64,000 nt of DNA, from contig JBOHLG010000008.1 of NCBI GenBank assembly GCA_050729515.1, positions 1 through 64,000 of the forward strand, given 5' to 3'. The DNA comes from Acaudatibacter sp050729515. Its GTDB lineage: Bacteria; Pseudomonadota; Alphaproteobacteria; Caulobacterales; Caulobacteraceae. Under the pieces are notes generated by a model. It did no database searches. It was not told the DNA's origin and saw nothing but the letters and a program-made list of their open reading frames with translations. A program made the translations under genes and the position numbers. Shown piece after piece: positions 7,071-16,327 of the stretch (its first letter is position 1; the number at the start of each line of letters is the position of its first letter).

Positions 7071-8297
7071 CTACCTCCCGCCCGGAATGTCCTTGAAGGC
7101 GACGTCCTTGTCGAGCCGCACGTCCTGGGGAAGGCCCAGCACCCGCTCGGCGATGATGTTGCGCAGGATCTCGTCGGTGCCCCCGGCGATGCGCATCCCG
7201 GGCGCCGACATCAGGCTCTGCTGGAAGATGGCGGAGAGCGGCGCATAGGCCGGATCGGAGAGGATGCCGAACTGATCCTCCAGCTCCAGGGCGGTGTTGG
7301 CGATGTCCTGCATCAGGCTCGCCGAGACCACCTTGCCGATCGAGCTCTCCGGCCCCGGGGTCTGGCCGCGGGAAAGCGCGGTCTGGGTGCGATAGGTGGT
7401 GTACTTCAGCCCTTCGGCCTGGACGAACCAGTCGGCGATCTTCTCGCGAAGCGCCGCGTCCTTGGTCGCCGGGCCGGCCAGGGTGGCGATCTCGCCCGCC
7501 AGGCGCAGGACGCGGGCGTGGGAGGAGCCGGCCCCGCCGCCGCCGACCGACAGGCGCTCGTTCATCAGGGTGATGATGGCCACCCGCCAGCCTTCGCCGA
7601 CGCCGCCGACGCGCTGGGAATCCTTGATCCGCAGGTCGGTGAAGTAGACCTCGTTGAAGTTGGAGGCGCCGGACATCTGGTGGATCGGCCGCACCTCCAC
7701 GCCGGGAGCGCGCATGTCGATCCAGAACATGGTGAGCCCCTTGTGCTTGGGGACGTCCGGGTCGGTGCGGGCGAGCAGCAGGCCATAGTCGGAATAGTGG
7801 GCGCCGCTGGTCCACACCTTCTGGCCGTTGATCACCCACTCCTCGCCCTCCTTGACGGCGCGGGTGCGGGCGGCGGCGGCGTCCGAGCCGCCGGAAGGCT
7901 CGCTGAAGAGCTGGCACCAGATCTCCTCGCCGAGCACCGCGGGCTTGACGAAGCGCTGCTTGTCGGCCTCGTTGCCGGCAGTCATGATCGTGGGGACGCA
8001 CATCCCAAGGCCGATGGAGAAGGGATTGGCCGGCGCGCCGCGCCTGGCCTCCTCCTGGTTGAAGATCACCGCCTGCCAGGAGGCGCCGCCTGCCCCGCCC
8101 CACTCCTTGGGCCAGGTGATGCAGGCGTAGCCGGCTTCCGCCTTCTTGCGTTGCCAGGCCCGGGCCGGGGCGAGGTCGCCCTCGCCGTCGGAGAGCGGGT
8201 CGGCGGGCCGGGCGCCGCGGCTCGGAGCGTTGGCGTCGAGCCAGGCGCGGACCTTGGCGCGATAGGCGCCCTCTTCGGGCGTGTCGTTGAAGTTCAT
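7071..8297 (-). CDS. acyl-CoA dehydrogenase, catalytic-type subunit
   Basis: 408 residues, FAD-dependent acyl-CoA dehydrogenase, which makes the 2,3-enoyl-CoA during beta-oxidation. Visible landmarks: TWPKEWGG (60s), FSEPSGGSDA (131-140, flavin/substrate loop), WVINGQKVWTSGA (154-166) and the C-terminal GGTDEILRNIIAERVLG. The usual C-terminal catalytic Glu (E-G-T) is replaced by Gly, but Glu247 in MNERLSVGG sits where isovaleryl-CoA and FadE29/ChsE2-type enzymes keep their base. The gene follows another dehydrogenase by 21 bp; both have AGGGAACGC-type ribosome sites. The pair looks like the large and small subunits of an alpha2-beta2 enzyme, a form known from sterol side-chain degradation. 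The substrate here is unknown. Confidence 0.85.
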   Translation of the reverse strand: MNFNDTPEEGAYRAKVRAWLDANAPSRGARPADPLSDGEGDLAPARAWQRKKAEAGYACITWPKEWGGAGGASWQAVIFNQEEARRGAPANPFSIGLGMCVPTIMTAGNEADKQRFVKPAVLGEEIWCQLFSEPSGGSDAAAARTRAVKEGEEWVINGQKVWTSGAHYSDYGLLLARTDPDVPKHKGLTMFWIDMRAPGVEVRPIHQMSGASNFNEVYFTDLRIKDSQRVGGVGEGWRVAIITLMNERLSVGGGGAGSSHARVLRLAGEIATLAGPATKDAALREKIADWFVQAEGLKYTTYRTQTALSRGQTPGPESSIGKVVSASLMQDIANTALELEDQFGILSDPAYAPLSAIFQQSLMSAPGMRIAGGTDEILRNIIAERVLGLPQDVRLDKDVAFKDIPGGR

Positions 8298-8318
8298 GGC
8301 GGCGCGTTCCCTATTTTC

Positions 8319-9434
8319 TCAGGCGGCGTTGCGGCGTTCGAGCTGGCCGACCAGCTTCTCTTTCCAGGCCTTGGCCCCGCCGGCGACGAGTCCCAGTTGC
8401 TGGGCGCGGCGGTAGAGGAGATGGCAGTCCACCTGCCAGGTGAAACCGATGCCGCCGTGGGTTTGCAGGTTCTCCTTGGCGGCGTTCCAGAAGGCCTCGG
8501 TGGCGGCGACGCGGGCGGCGGCGGCGGCCAGCGGCAGCTCGGCCGCTCCGCTATCCAGGGCCCAGGCTCCGAAGTAGGCGTTGGAACGGGCGAGCTCGTT
8601 CTTGATGTAGATGTCGGCGAGCTTGTGCTTGATCGCCTGGTAGCTGCCGATCGGCCGGCCGAAGGCGTAGCGCTCCAGGGCGTAGCCCTTGGCCATCTCC
8701 AGGGCCCGGTCGGCCCCGCCGATCTGCTCGAACGCCAGCAGGACGGCGGCGCGGTCGAGGAGGCCCTCGGCGAGCGCCATGCCTTCGCCCGCTTCGCCCA
8801 GGCGCTCGGCCGGTGCGCCCTGGAAGGTCAGCTTGGCGACGCTGCGGGTGGGATCGAGCGTCTGCAGGGTCTCGCGGCTGACGGCGCCGGCGGAAAGCTC
8901 GACGAGGAAGAGGGAGACGCGACCCGCCTCGCGGGCCAGCACGACCGCGAGGTTGGCGATATCGCCGTCGGTCACCGGAACCTTGGATCCGCTGAGGCGC
9001 CCTCCCTCTACGTGGGCCTGGACCTGGGCCTCGGTGAGCGCCCCCGGCCGCTCGACGCTGGCGAAGCAGCCGATCGCCTCGCCCGAGGCGATCTTGGGGA
9101 GCCATTTTTCCTTCTGGGAGTCGCTGCCGGCCTGCATCAGGGCCTCGGCGGCGAAATAGACGCTGGAGGCGAAGGGGATGGGGGCGAGCGCGCGGCCGAG
9201 CTCCTCGGCGATGGCGCAGAGCTCGAGGCGCCCAAGGCCGAGGCCGCCGTGCTCTTCGGGGATGGTGGCGCCGAGCCAGCCCATGCCGGCGACCGCCTTC
9301 CACAGGCCCTCGTCGTAGGACTTCTCGGGATCATCGAGCACGCCGCGCACCACGGCGGTGGGGCAGCGGGCCTCGAGGAACTTCCGGGCCTCGGCCTTGA
9401 GGCTCTTCTGGTCGTCGGAAAAATCAAAATCCAT
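8319..9434 (-). CDS. acyl-CoA dehydrogenase, probable non-catalytic subunit
   Basis: 371 residues with the acyl-CoA dehydrogenase fold: MGWLGATIPEEHGGLGLGRL (N-terminal helical domain), a shortened beta domain, and THGGIGFTWQ near the C-terminus. Both catalytic-base positions appear vacant: the C-terminal E-G-T is replaced by VAGGAK, and the helix position that holds Glu in its neighbour reads LLDRAAVL. This pattern is known for the FadE28-like partner of heterotetrameric dehydrogenases. It is the first gene of a two-gene operon with the dehydrogenase at 7071. The ATG at 9434 has AGGGAACGC upstream. On its own it would probably be inactive. Confidence 0.8.
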   Translation of the reverse strand: MDFDFSDDQKSLKAEARKFLEARCPTAVVRGVLDDPEKSYDEGLWKAVAGMGWLGATIPEEHGGLGLGRLELCAIAEELGRALAPIPFASSVYFAAEALMQAGSDSQKEKWLPKIASGEAIGCFASVERPGALTEAQVQAHVEGGRLSGSKVPVTDGDIANLAVVLAREAGRVSLFLVELSAGAVSRETLQTLDPTRSVAKLTFQGAPAERLGEAGEGMALAEGLLDRAAVLLAFEQIGGADRALEMAKGYALERYAFGRPIGSYQAIKHKLADIYIKNELARSNAYFGAWALDSGAAELPLAAAAARVAATEAFWNAAKENLQTHGGIGFTWQVDCHLLYRRAQQLGLVAGGAKAWKEKLVGQLERRNAA

Positions 9435-9574
9435 TGGCGTTCCCTGAACGTCGCCCCCGGAACATGCGGCGAGGCTTCAACGATAGCGCGCTTTCGCGTC
9501 CAGGGAAGATTGACCGCGCGTCAAGGATTTGAGGTTTCAATGGTCGTTTCAGGCTTTGCAGAGAGGAACGGCGC

Positions 9575-10126
9575 ATGGCCAAGGCGGCCTTCCAGCGCAA
9601 TCAGAGGGTCTGGGTGGAGAGCGTCGGCGCCTGGTCGGTGATCGAGAAGGTCGAGCCGGTGTGGGCGAAGGACTTCACCGAGCCCATCCGCATCACCTAT
9701 GACGTCGGCTTCGGCCGGCCGTTCCTGGCCGAGGAGCTGGCCGCCGAGGAGGAGGTCTCGGAGGAAGGCGCCGGCCCGCGCTGGCGCCTGCTTCGGGCCC
9801 GCAACAAGTGGCAGGCGACCGAGGACTGCGCCCATCATCCCTATCCCGGCACCTTTCCGGTGGTGGTGACCGACCGCGCCGACTGGGGCGGCTGGCGCGT
9901 CCCGGGCGCGGAGTACGACCGCGACCCCCGGGCCATCGAAACCCAGGCCCGGCTGATCGCCTCGGCCCCCATTCTTCGCGATATCGCCCGCTCCCTCATC
10001 GAGATCGTGGCCGAATCTCCGGACGACGCCTCGGCGGCGATGCGCGAACTCGCTGCGCAAGCGGACCGGATCGAAGACTTCGTGAACGAAACCCCGGCCG
10101 CCGCCCGCACCCTCGCCGCAGAGTAG
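9575..10126 (+). CDS. hypothetical protein, 183 residues
   Basis: I do not recognise a family. The protein is soluble and acidic. Residues 8-55 look like a small beta-barrel (VWVESVGAWSVIEKVEPVW, then ITYDVGFGRPF), residues 68-110 are a WRLLRARNKWQ and HHPYPGTFPVVVT segment, and residues 125-183 form helices that could mediate oligomerisation. The ATG at 9575 has GAGAGGAAC upstream. It is divergent from the dehydrogenase pair. The similar layout in relatives that I recall is annotated only as hypothetical. Confidence 0.6.
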   Translation: MAKAAFQRNQRVWVESVGAWSVIEKVEPVWAKDFTEPIRITYDVGFGRPFLAEELAAEEEVSEEGAGPRWRLLRARNKWQATEDCAHHPYPGTFPVVVTDRADWGGWRVPGAEYDRDPRAIETQARLIASAPILRDIARSLIEIVAESPDDASAAMRELAAQADRIEDFVNETPAAARTLAAE

Positions 10127-10217
10127 GCCCCCGGCGCTCCGCCGCGCCCGGCGGCTCGCGGCCGTACTCCCCCATTTTATCCGTCATCGCCGGGCGGAAG
10201 TCCCGGCGGCTGGACGC

Positions 10218-10350
10218 GAAAGGAGAGTGGGCCGCGCCTGCGCGGCCAGGCGCCGTCGACGGCTTCGAGCATTGGCGCGATCGCGCGTCGGCTCGTCCGC
10301 ATGGGCGGCCGGGACTGAAGCCCGGCCGTGACGTTAGTTTGGAGGAAGCG
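10218..10350. repeat. dispersed repeat, copy 2, with a second related piece
   Basis: 10218-10248 matches 4776-4806 and 10329-10350 (TGACGTTAGTTTGGAGGAAG + CG) matches 3128-3149. Between them lies GCGGCCGGGACTGAAGCCCG, a short inverted repeat. The two pieces found apart at 3.1 kb and 4.8 kb are together here, which suggests one composite intergenic element of about 130 bp. Confidence 0.45.
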
Positions 10351-10364
10351 CGCCTCCCGGGCTT

Positions 10365-11033
10365 TCACCCCGCCGCCGATCGAGCCTCGAGAGCGGCCAT
10401 GGCCCGGGCGGCCCAGGCCTTGGTCGCCTGACACGTGTCCATGGCCCGCCCGTAGGCTTCGCGTCCTCTGGTGCGGGCCACATAGGCCCGCTCCGACTGG
10501 CCAAGTTGGAAGCCCACGTTTCTTTGGGCCAACTCCAAGGCGTAGGTCACCGAAATGTCGGCCGCCGTGAACCTCTCACCGGCGAGATAGGGCGAGCGCG
10601 CCAGTTGCCGCGTCACCAGGCCCAACCGGCTCTCGAAAACTTCCAGCGCCTGACCGGCGCTCCAGTTCTCCCGTTCGGCCTCCGGCGCGATATTTCGGGC
10701 GCCGGAGACAAAGTAGATGGAGGCGGCGAGGCCGGCTTCGCCGAGGTGAAGGAACTGCTGGAAGGCGGGGAAGGCGGGATCGTGCGGGGGCGGGGCCAGC
10801 GGCGTCGGTCCGTAGCGGGCCATCAGGTACTCCATGATCGCGATCGATTCGACCATGGTGACATCGCCGTCCTGGATCGCCGGGATGAAGCCGGCGGGGT
10901 TCACGGCCTGAAACTCCGCGTCATCCTCGAGGCCGGTGAGCAGGTCCACCGGCCTCAGCTTGTAGGCGAGCCCCATCTCCTCCAGCAGCCAGACGACCCG
11001 GAACCCCCGGCCTTCGCCCCACACCGTGATCAT
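10365..11033 (-). CDS. glutathione S-transferase family protein
   Basis: 222 residues. The N-terminal thioredoxin-like domain runs to about residue 78 and contains the cis-proline segment NPAGFIPAIQDGDVTMVES, whose V-x-E-S motif binds the gamma-glutamyl part of glutathione. The C-terminal domain is all-helical, with the usual YLAGERFTAADISVTYAL N-capping box. These enzymes conjugate or reduce electrophiles in the cytoplasm; the substrate cannot be read. The ATG at 11033 has GGAGGGG eight bases upstream. It is divergent from the MFS transporter gene at 11219. Confidence 0.85.
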   Translation of the reverse strand: MITVWGEGRGFRVVWLLEEMGLAYKLRPVDLLTGLEDDAEFQAVNPAGFIPAIQDGDVTMVESIAIMEYLMARYGPTPLAPPPHDPAFPAFQQFLHLGEAGLAASIYFVSGARNIAPEAERENWSAGQALEVFESRLGLVTRQLARSPYLAGERFTAADISVTYALELAQRNVGFQLGQSERAYVARTRGREAYGRAMDTCQATKAWAARAMAALEARSAAG

Positions 11034-11218
11034 CGTGCGCCCCTCCTTCGTTGATGCTGCCCAATTCCATGGCTCGGCGAGGGCGCACGCGCAACCATCT
11101 CGCCACGAACGCGCCTTGGCGCGGTTGTCGGCGGCGGACGGTCTGCTAGACAGGCCCGCTCATTCAAAACGAGGGAGAGGCTCTCGGGAAGTGAGGCCTC
11201 GAGGCGAGGCAGGCGCGC

Positions 11219-12544
11219 GTGGATACGCCCGAGACCATGGGGGAGGCTCTGAGCGAGCCGTCGACGGCGGGGAGCCCGGAGGCGGCCGAGGCCGCCTACC
11301 AGGCCTTCGTCTGGAAGCACCTGCCCCGCAACTTCGCCGGTCACTTCATGCACGGCATGCTGGGCATGACCGGGTTTCGCCTCTTCAACGGCCCCACCTT
11401 CCTTCCGGCCTACATCCACCTGATTACCGGCTCAGACCTGATGGTGGGGCTGGCCCAATCGCTGCAGCAGGTGGGCGGCGTCGTTTCACCGGTGGTGGGC
11501 GGGGCGGTGGTGGAGCACCGCCGGCGCGTGCTGCCGATCTCGGTCTTGATGGGCTCGGCGATGCGCCTGCAGATCCTCGGCGTCGCCCTCGCCGGATTCT
11601 TCCTGACCGGGCAGGCCCTCATCCTCGCCACCCTGGGCTGCCTCTTGGTGCTGGGCTTCTTCCAGGGCGCGCAGGGCGTCGCCTTCCAGTTGCTGCTGGC
11701 CAAGGTGATCCCGACGCGGCTGCGCGGGCGCCTGCAGGCGCTGCGCAACATGTTCGGCGGGGCGGTCGCCGCCGGCCTCTCCTATCTGGCGGGCCGCTAC
11801 CTCATCCAGCGCGACGTGCTGGGCAATGGTTTTTCGAGCACCTTCCTGGCGGCCTTCGTCCTGGCCAGCCTGGGCCTCGCCGCCCTGGCGATCCTGATGC
11901 GCGAGCCCCGCCCGCCGATCGTGCGCGAGAAGCAGCGCCTGCGCGAGCGGGTGCGCGAGTTCCCCGCCATGCTCTCGGCCGATCGCGGCTACATGTATTT
12001 CATGATCGCCCAGACGCTGGCGACCGGTGGGCGGATCGCGGTTCCGTTCTACATCCTCTTCGCCCGCCATGTGATGCCGCTCACCGGAAACAATCTGGGC
12101 CTGGTGGCGATGGTCTTCCAAGGCGCCTCTCCGGTCACGGCGATGGTGTGGGGAATGACCGGCGACCGTCTGGGCTTCCGGGCCGCCTTCATCGCCGCGA
12201 TGACGGTCTGGATCGCGGCGACGATGACCCTGCTCCTGGCGCCGAGCACGCCGATCATCCTCCTGGCGTTCCTGGGGCTGGGGGCGGCCCAGGCCGGCTT
12301 CATGATGAGCTCCCAGACCATGGTGCTGGAGTTCGGCGCGCGGGAGGACGTGCCTATGCGTCTGGCGCTCTCGCAGACCGCGCAGGGGACGATGAACGCG
12401 ATCGGACCGCTCATCGGCGGCGCCATCGCGATGCTCGCCGGTTATACGCCGCTCTTCATCCTCTCGATGGTGTTCGAAGGCGCGGCGCTCATCTTGCTGA
12501 TCTTCGTGGTCGACGAGCCGCGCTTCAGGATCCGCGACGCCTGA
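11219..12544 (+). CDS. MFS transporter
   Basis: 441 residues with twelve hydrophobic segments in two halves, the mark of the major facilitator superfamily in the inner membrane. A loop after the fifth or sixth helix carries RLRGRLQALRNMFGG, similar to the inter-helix basic motif of MFS proteins. The product is probably an efflux or small-solute carrier; nothing identifies the substrate. The start is GTG at 11219; an earlier frame opening at 11026 gives a Pro/Arg-rich shadow. A stem-loop (12557-12574) follows the stop by 12 bp. Confidence 0.75.
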   Translation: MDTPETMGEALSEPSTAGSPEAAEAAYQAFVWKHLPRNFAGHFMHGMLGMTGFRLFNGPTFLPAYIHLITGSDLMVGLAQSLQQVGGVVSPVVGGAVVEHRRRVLPISVLMGSAMRLQILGVALAGFFLTGQALILATLGCLLVLGFFQGAQGVAFQLLLAKVIPTRLRGRLQALRNMFGGAVAAGLSYLAGRYLIQRDVLGNGFSSTFLAAFVLASLGLAALAILMREPRPPIVREKQRLRERVREFPAMLSADRGYMYFMIAQTLATGGRIAVPFYILFARHVMPLTGNNLGLVAMVFQGASPVTAMVWGMTGDRLGFRAAFIAAMTVWIAATMTLLLAPSTPIILLAFLGLGAAQAGFMMSSQTMVLEFGAREDVPMRLALSQTAQGTMNAIGPLIGGAIAMLAGYTPLFILSMVFEGAALILLIFVVDEPRFRIRDA

Positions 12545-12556
12545 ATAGAGGAGAAA

Positions 12557-12574
12557 GGCCGCTCGAAAGCGGCC
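12557..12574. terminator. stem-loop between convergent genes
   Basis: A perfect 7-bp stem GGCCGCT/AGCGGCC with a CGAA tetraloop, flanked by AAA and CTT, sits between the convergent stops at 12544 and 12601. It could terminate transcription from both sides, although the T-run is weak. Confidence 0.65.
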
Positions 12575-12600
12575 CTTCAGGAGTCCGACCTTGGGCCCGA

Positions 12601-13287
12601 TCAGGCCAAGACTGCCGTTTTCTTGCGACGGGCGCTGCGCATCGTCGCGCCCAGACCGCCAAAGCCGACCAACATCAGTGCCCAAGTGGCGGGTTCGGGA
12701 ACTCCGACTTGGAAACCGACATCGCCGCTCGCGTAGGAGACGTTCGGTGTCTGAGGCGTGTAAGGGTCTGTAGTATTGTCCGCGGGGGTCAGTATGCCCG
12801 TCGCCACTTCGAAAGTGTAGTCGCCGGGAGGTCCAAAGATATAAGGGTTATGGGTTCCGTTCCCCCAGATTTCTCCTTCGCCGCCGTCATAAGTAAACAG
12901 GATGCCATAGGCATCCGTATTCTGATTTGAGAAGGACGATACGGGGCCAAAGCAGGGAATATCCGGCGAATCACCCGGATAATAGATGTTGTCGTAGGTG
13001 AGGCCATCGGTGGAATACGCTGGCGCGGCGGTCACGCCCGACGGGGTGTTCGAGTTGGGAGGGCCGGGCAGCCAGCCAGGCTGCCCACCAAGCAACGTCA
13101 CCGGATTGCCGTTGATCTCTCCGGTGAAGGAGGTGATGTCGAAGCCGCCGTTGTCGGCGTCGCCCAAGGTCATTTCGCCGGAGCCCTGATCACTCCCGTA
13201 AATGACCCAATTGGTTGTGGTGGTCGCCGACGCGACCGCGGGCGCCAAGCCCAGCACCATCGCAGCCGATACCAGAAGTCGCTTCAC
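12601..13287 (-). CDS. PEPxxWA-CTERM sorted secreted protein
   Basis: 228 residues. It has a signal peptide (residues 1-21, ending ASAT), then a Gly/Asn/Asp/Tyr-rich beta domain, then VPEPATWALM, a hydrophobic helix (LVGFGGLGA) and a basic tail RSARRKK. This is the PEPxxWA-CTERM signal, processed by an exosortase-type protease and found on exported, often surface or biofilm proteins of Caulobacterales and sphingomonads. The start is GTG at 13287, with GGAGGAGG seven bases upstream. No exosortase gene lies in the window. A second protein with the same signal, but frameshifted, is at 52661-53220. Confidence 0.85.
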   Translation of the reverse strand: MKRLLVSAAMVLGLAPAVASATTTTNWVIYGSDQGSGEMTLGDADNGGFDITSFTGEINGNPVTLLGGQPGWLPGPPNSNTPSGVTAAPAYSTDGLTYDNIYYPGDSPDIPCFGPVSSFSNQNTDAYGILFTYDGGEGEIWGNGTHNPYIFGPPGDYTFEVATGILTPADNTTDPYTPQTPNVSYASGDVGFQVGVPEPATWALMLVGFGGLGATMRSARRKKTAVLA

Positions 13288-13626
13288 TGTTGTCCTCCTC
13301 CATCAACGCCGTTTGGTGGTTCGCGTCGTCTCCAACCGGGGGGCGCGGCAGGCGGGTCCTCTCCCAAGAGGCGGCCCTCCACACCCGTCCGTCTCCTCAA
13401 TGGAGCTTCCTGAAACGTCCGCTTTCCACACCCAGCTCTGAGGCTCGCAACGTCCGATCGCCGAATTGGCTCCCTCCTCGAATCGTGTCGTTCGCTCGAC
13501 CAAGGCGAGGCCCCGCTTCTCCTCTCCCGTTTCACCGGTGAGGAGAAGAAAGCCGCGATCCTCTCTTCTCCTCTCCTGGCCAAGCCCGCAGTTGGCCTCC
13601 CCCGGCCGCCGGCGCTAAGAGGCGCG
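13288..13626. other. gene-free spacer with an inverted repeat
   Basis: No gene is supported. CTTCTCCTC (13516-13524) and GAGGAGAAG (13540-13548) form a perfect 9-bp inverted repeat with a 15-base loop, and CTTCTCCTCTCC recurs at 13563-13574. It may terminate transcription or belong to a dispersed element. Confidence 0.45.
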
Positions 13627-16218
13627 ATGCGCACCGAAGACGCCCGCCCGATCCGCCTTTCCGACTATGCCCCGCCGCCTTTCCTGATCGACAAGGTCGA
13701 TCTTTCCTTCGACCTTTCGCCTTCGGCGACGCGGGTGAAGGCCAAGCTGGCGATCCGGCGCAACGGCGACCATGACCGGCCGCTCGAACTCGACGGCGAG
13801 CGTCTGAAGACGATCGCCGCGGCGATCGACGGACGGGTCCTGAAGGCCGGGGAATTCGCGGAAGAGGGCGGCCGGCTGATCGTGCCGGAGGTTCCGGACG
13901 CCTTCGTCCTTTCGACCGAAGTGGAGATCGATCCCGCCTCGAACACCGCGCTCGACGGGCTCTACGTCTCGGCCCGCCGCTTCTGCACCCAGTGCGAGCC
14001 GGAGGGCTTTCGCAAGATCACCTGGTTCGCCGACCGGCCGGATGTCTTGGCCCGCTACACCGTGCGCATCGAGGCCGACCTCGCCTACCAGCGCCTGCTT
14101 TCCAACGGAAACCTCATCGAGTCCGGCCCGGCCGGGAAGGGCCGCCATTTCGCCCTGTGGGAGGATCCCTTCCCTAAGCCCTCCTATCTCTTCGCGTTGG
14201 TCGCCGGCGAACTCGACGCGCTCGAGGATTCCTTCACCACCATGAGCGGGCGAAAGGTCGCCCTGCGAATCTTCGTCGACCCCGGCATGGCCCCACGGGC
14301 GCGCTACGCCATGGACTCGCTCAAGCGGGCGATGGGGTGGGACGAGGAGGCGTTCGGGCGGGAATACGACCTCGATCTCTTCATGATCGTGGCGGTCCGC
14401 GACTTCAATTTCGGGGCGATGGAGAACAAGGGTCTCAACATCTTCAACTCTTCCCTCGTCCTGGCCGATCCGGAGACGGCGACCGACCAGGACTACGAGC
14501 GGATCGAGGCGGTGGTCGGCCACGAATACTTCCACAACTGGACCGGCGACCGGATCACCTGCCGGGACTGGTTCCAGCTGTGCCTCAAGGAGGGCCTGAC
14601 CGTCTTCCGCGACCAGAGCTTCTCGGCCGCCATGCGGGGGGGAGCCGTCCAGCGGATCAAGCAGGTCCAGATGCTGCGCGCGCGCCAGTTCCCCGAGGAC
14701 GCCTCGCCGCTCGCCCATTCGGTGCGGCCCTCGAGCTATGTGAAGGTCGACAACTTCTACACCGCGACCGTCTACGAGAAGGGCGCCGAGGTCATCCGCA
14801 TGCTCGCCACCCTGCTGGGGCCGCAGGATTTCCGCCGCGGCATGGACCTCTATTTCGAGCGCCTGGACGGCCAGGCGACGACGATGGAGGCGTTCATCGC
14901 CTGTTTCGCCGAGGTTTCCGGGCGCGACTTGCAGCCCTTCTTCACCTGGTATGAACAGGCGGGGACGCCGAAGCTAGAGATCGCCTCGCGCTACGATGAG
15001 GCCGCCGGCGCGCTCGAGCTGAAGCTGCGCCAGGAAACGGCGCCGACGCCCGGACAGCCGACCAAGGCGCCTTTGCCGATCCCCATCGCGCTTGGCCTCC
15101 TCGACGAGGAGGGCCGCAGCCTCAAGGAGACCGAACTCATTGTCCTCGATGGCGAGCGGGCGAGCGTGCGCCTGGAGGGGGTCGATCGCGCGCCGGTGGT
15201 CTCGGCGCTGCGGGGCTTCTCCGCGCCGGTCATTCTCGCCCTCGACCAGCCCGCCAAGGACCTTCACGTCTTGCTGGCCTCCGATCGCGATCTCTTCAAC
15301 CGCTGGGAGGCCGGCCAGCTTCTCGCCCGCCGGCTCATGCTGGCGCGCGCCAAGGGCGAGGCGGACGAGGTCGGCGAAGAGCGGTTCGCCGAGGCGCTCG
15401 GCCGCTCACTGGCCGACCAATCCGCATCCGATGGCTTCAAGGCCCTCCTCCTCGACCTGCCCGGTGAAGCCGATCTCGCCCTTTCCGCCCCGCCGGCCGA
15501 TCCCGCCGCCCTGCACGAGGCGCGCGAAGCCCTCTCGGGCCGCATCGCGGTTCACCTGGGCGCGGCGTTGCGCCGCATCCACGGCGCTCCGACGACCGCC
15601 GGGACGTTCACCGCCGATGCGGAGGCGGCCGGGAGGCGCGCTCTCGCCAACGCCGCACTCGAGCTCCTCGCCGCCGATCCCCATCCGCTCAATCGCGATC
15701 TCGCCCGCGGGCACTTCAAGAATGCCGGGACGATGACCGACGCCATGGGGGCCCTCGCCGCGCTCGCCAGGCTCGGCGGCGCCGATTTCGAGGCCGCCCT
15801 TGGCGAGTTCTTCGAGCGCTGGGCCGGCGAGCCGCTGGTGATCGACAAGTGGTTCCGCATCCAGGCCATGGATCCCTCGCCGGGAGCCCTGGAGCGCGTG
15901 CGGCGTCTTGTCGCCCACCCGGAGTTCGATCCGCGCAACCCCAATCGCCTGCTGTCGCTGGTGCAGGCCTTCGCGGCTCGCAACCCGGCCCGCTTCCACG
16001 ACCCGAGCGGCGCGGGCTACCGCTTCCTCTCCGACCAGATCCTGGCCGTCGACGCCTTCAATCCCAATCTGGCTGCGCGGATGATCGAGCCCCTGGCGAG
16101 CTTTTCACGATATGCGCCGCCTCACGCGGCCCTGATGCGCGCCGAGGTGGCCCGGATCGCCGCAGCCCCGGACGCATCGCCCAACGTCCTGGAGCTCGCC
16201 GGCAAGGCGTTGGCTTAA
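13627..16218 (+). CDS. pepN: aminopeptidase N
   Basis: 863 residues, an M1-family zinc metallopeptidase that removes N-terminal residues from peptides in the cytoplasm. The exopeptidase motif GAMEN is at residues 263-267 and the zinc site HEYFH(x18)E at 299-322 (His299, His303, Glu322, with Glu300 as the general base). Length and the all-helical C-terminal domain fit E. coli PepN rather than the eukaryotic M1 forms. The ATG at 13627 is preceded by AAGAGG. It is followed after 109 bp by the PleC-like kinase on the same strand. No signal peptide is present. Confidence 0.95.
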   Translation: MRTEDARPIRLSDYAPPPFLIDKVDLSFDLSPSATRVKAKLAIRRNGDHDRPLELDGERLKTIAAAIDGRVLKAGEFAEEGGRLIVPEVPDAFVLSTEVEIDPASNTALDGLYVSARRFCTQCEPEGFRKITWFADRPDVLARYTVRIEADLAYQRLLSNGNLIESGPAGKGRHFALWEDPFPKPSYLFALVAGELDALEDSFTTMSGRKVALRIFVDPGMAPRARYAMDSLKRAMGWDEEAFGREYDLDLFMIVAVRDFNFGAMENKGLNIFNSSLVLADPETATDQDYERIEAVVGHEYFHNWTGDRITCRDWFQLCLKEGLTVFRDQSFSAAMRGGAVQRIKQVQMLRARQFPEDASPLAHSVRPSSYVKVDNFYTATVYEKGAEVIRMLATLLGPQDFRRGMDLYFERLDGQATTMEAFIACFAEVSGRDLQPFFTWYEQAGTPKLEIASRYDEAAGALELKLRQETAPTPGQPTKAPLPIPIALGLLDEEGRSLKETELIVLDGERASVRLEGVDRAPVVSALRGFSAPVILALDQPAKDLHVLLASDRDLFNRWEAGQLLARRLMLARAKGEADEVGEERFAEALGRSLADQSASDGFKALLLDLPGEADLALSAPPADPAALHEAREALSGRIAVHLGAALRRIHGAPTTAGTFTADAEAAGRRALANAALELLAADPHPLNRDLARGHFKNAGTMTDAMGALAALARLGGADFEAALGEFFERWAGEPLVIDKWFRIQAMDPSPGALERVRRLVAHPEFDPRNPNRLLSLVQAFAARNPARFHDPSGAGYRFLSDQILAVDAFNPNLAARMIEPLASFSRYAPPHAALMRAEVARIAAAPDASPNVLELAGKALA

Positions 16219-16327
16219 GTTCTTTTTCATCGTCCCATTCTCGGATGACCGACTCGGCGCGCGTCGATAAGATTCGCGTCGCCGGTCCGATGCGCGGGCG
16301 CATCGAGGCAGGGTGGGGAGCGGGCGG

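Noticed and set aside
7518..9641. 707-residue plus-strand frame
   Set aside because: It is antisense to the two acyl-CoA dehydrogenases; its Gly/Ala/Glu-rich composition with HLVDRPH-type runs is a reading-frame shadow of GC-rich genes.
10921..12930. Plus-strand 634-residue frame 11026-12930
   Set aside because: Arg/Pro-rich shadow of the MFS gene in another frame.
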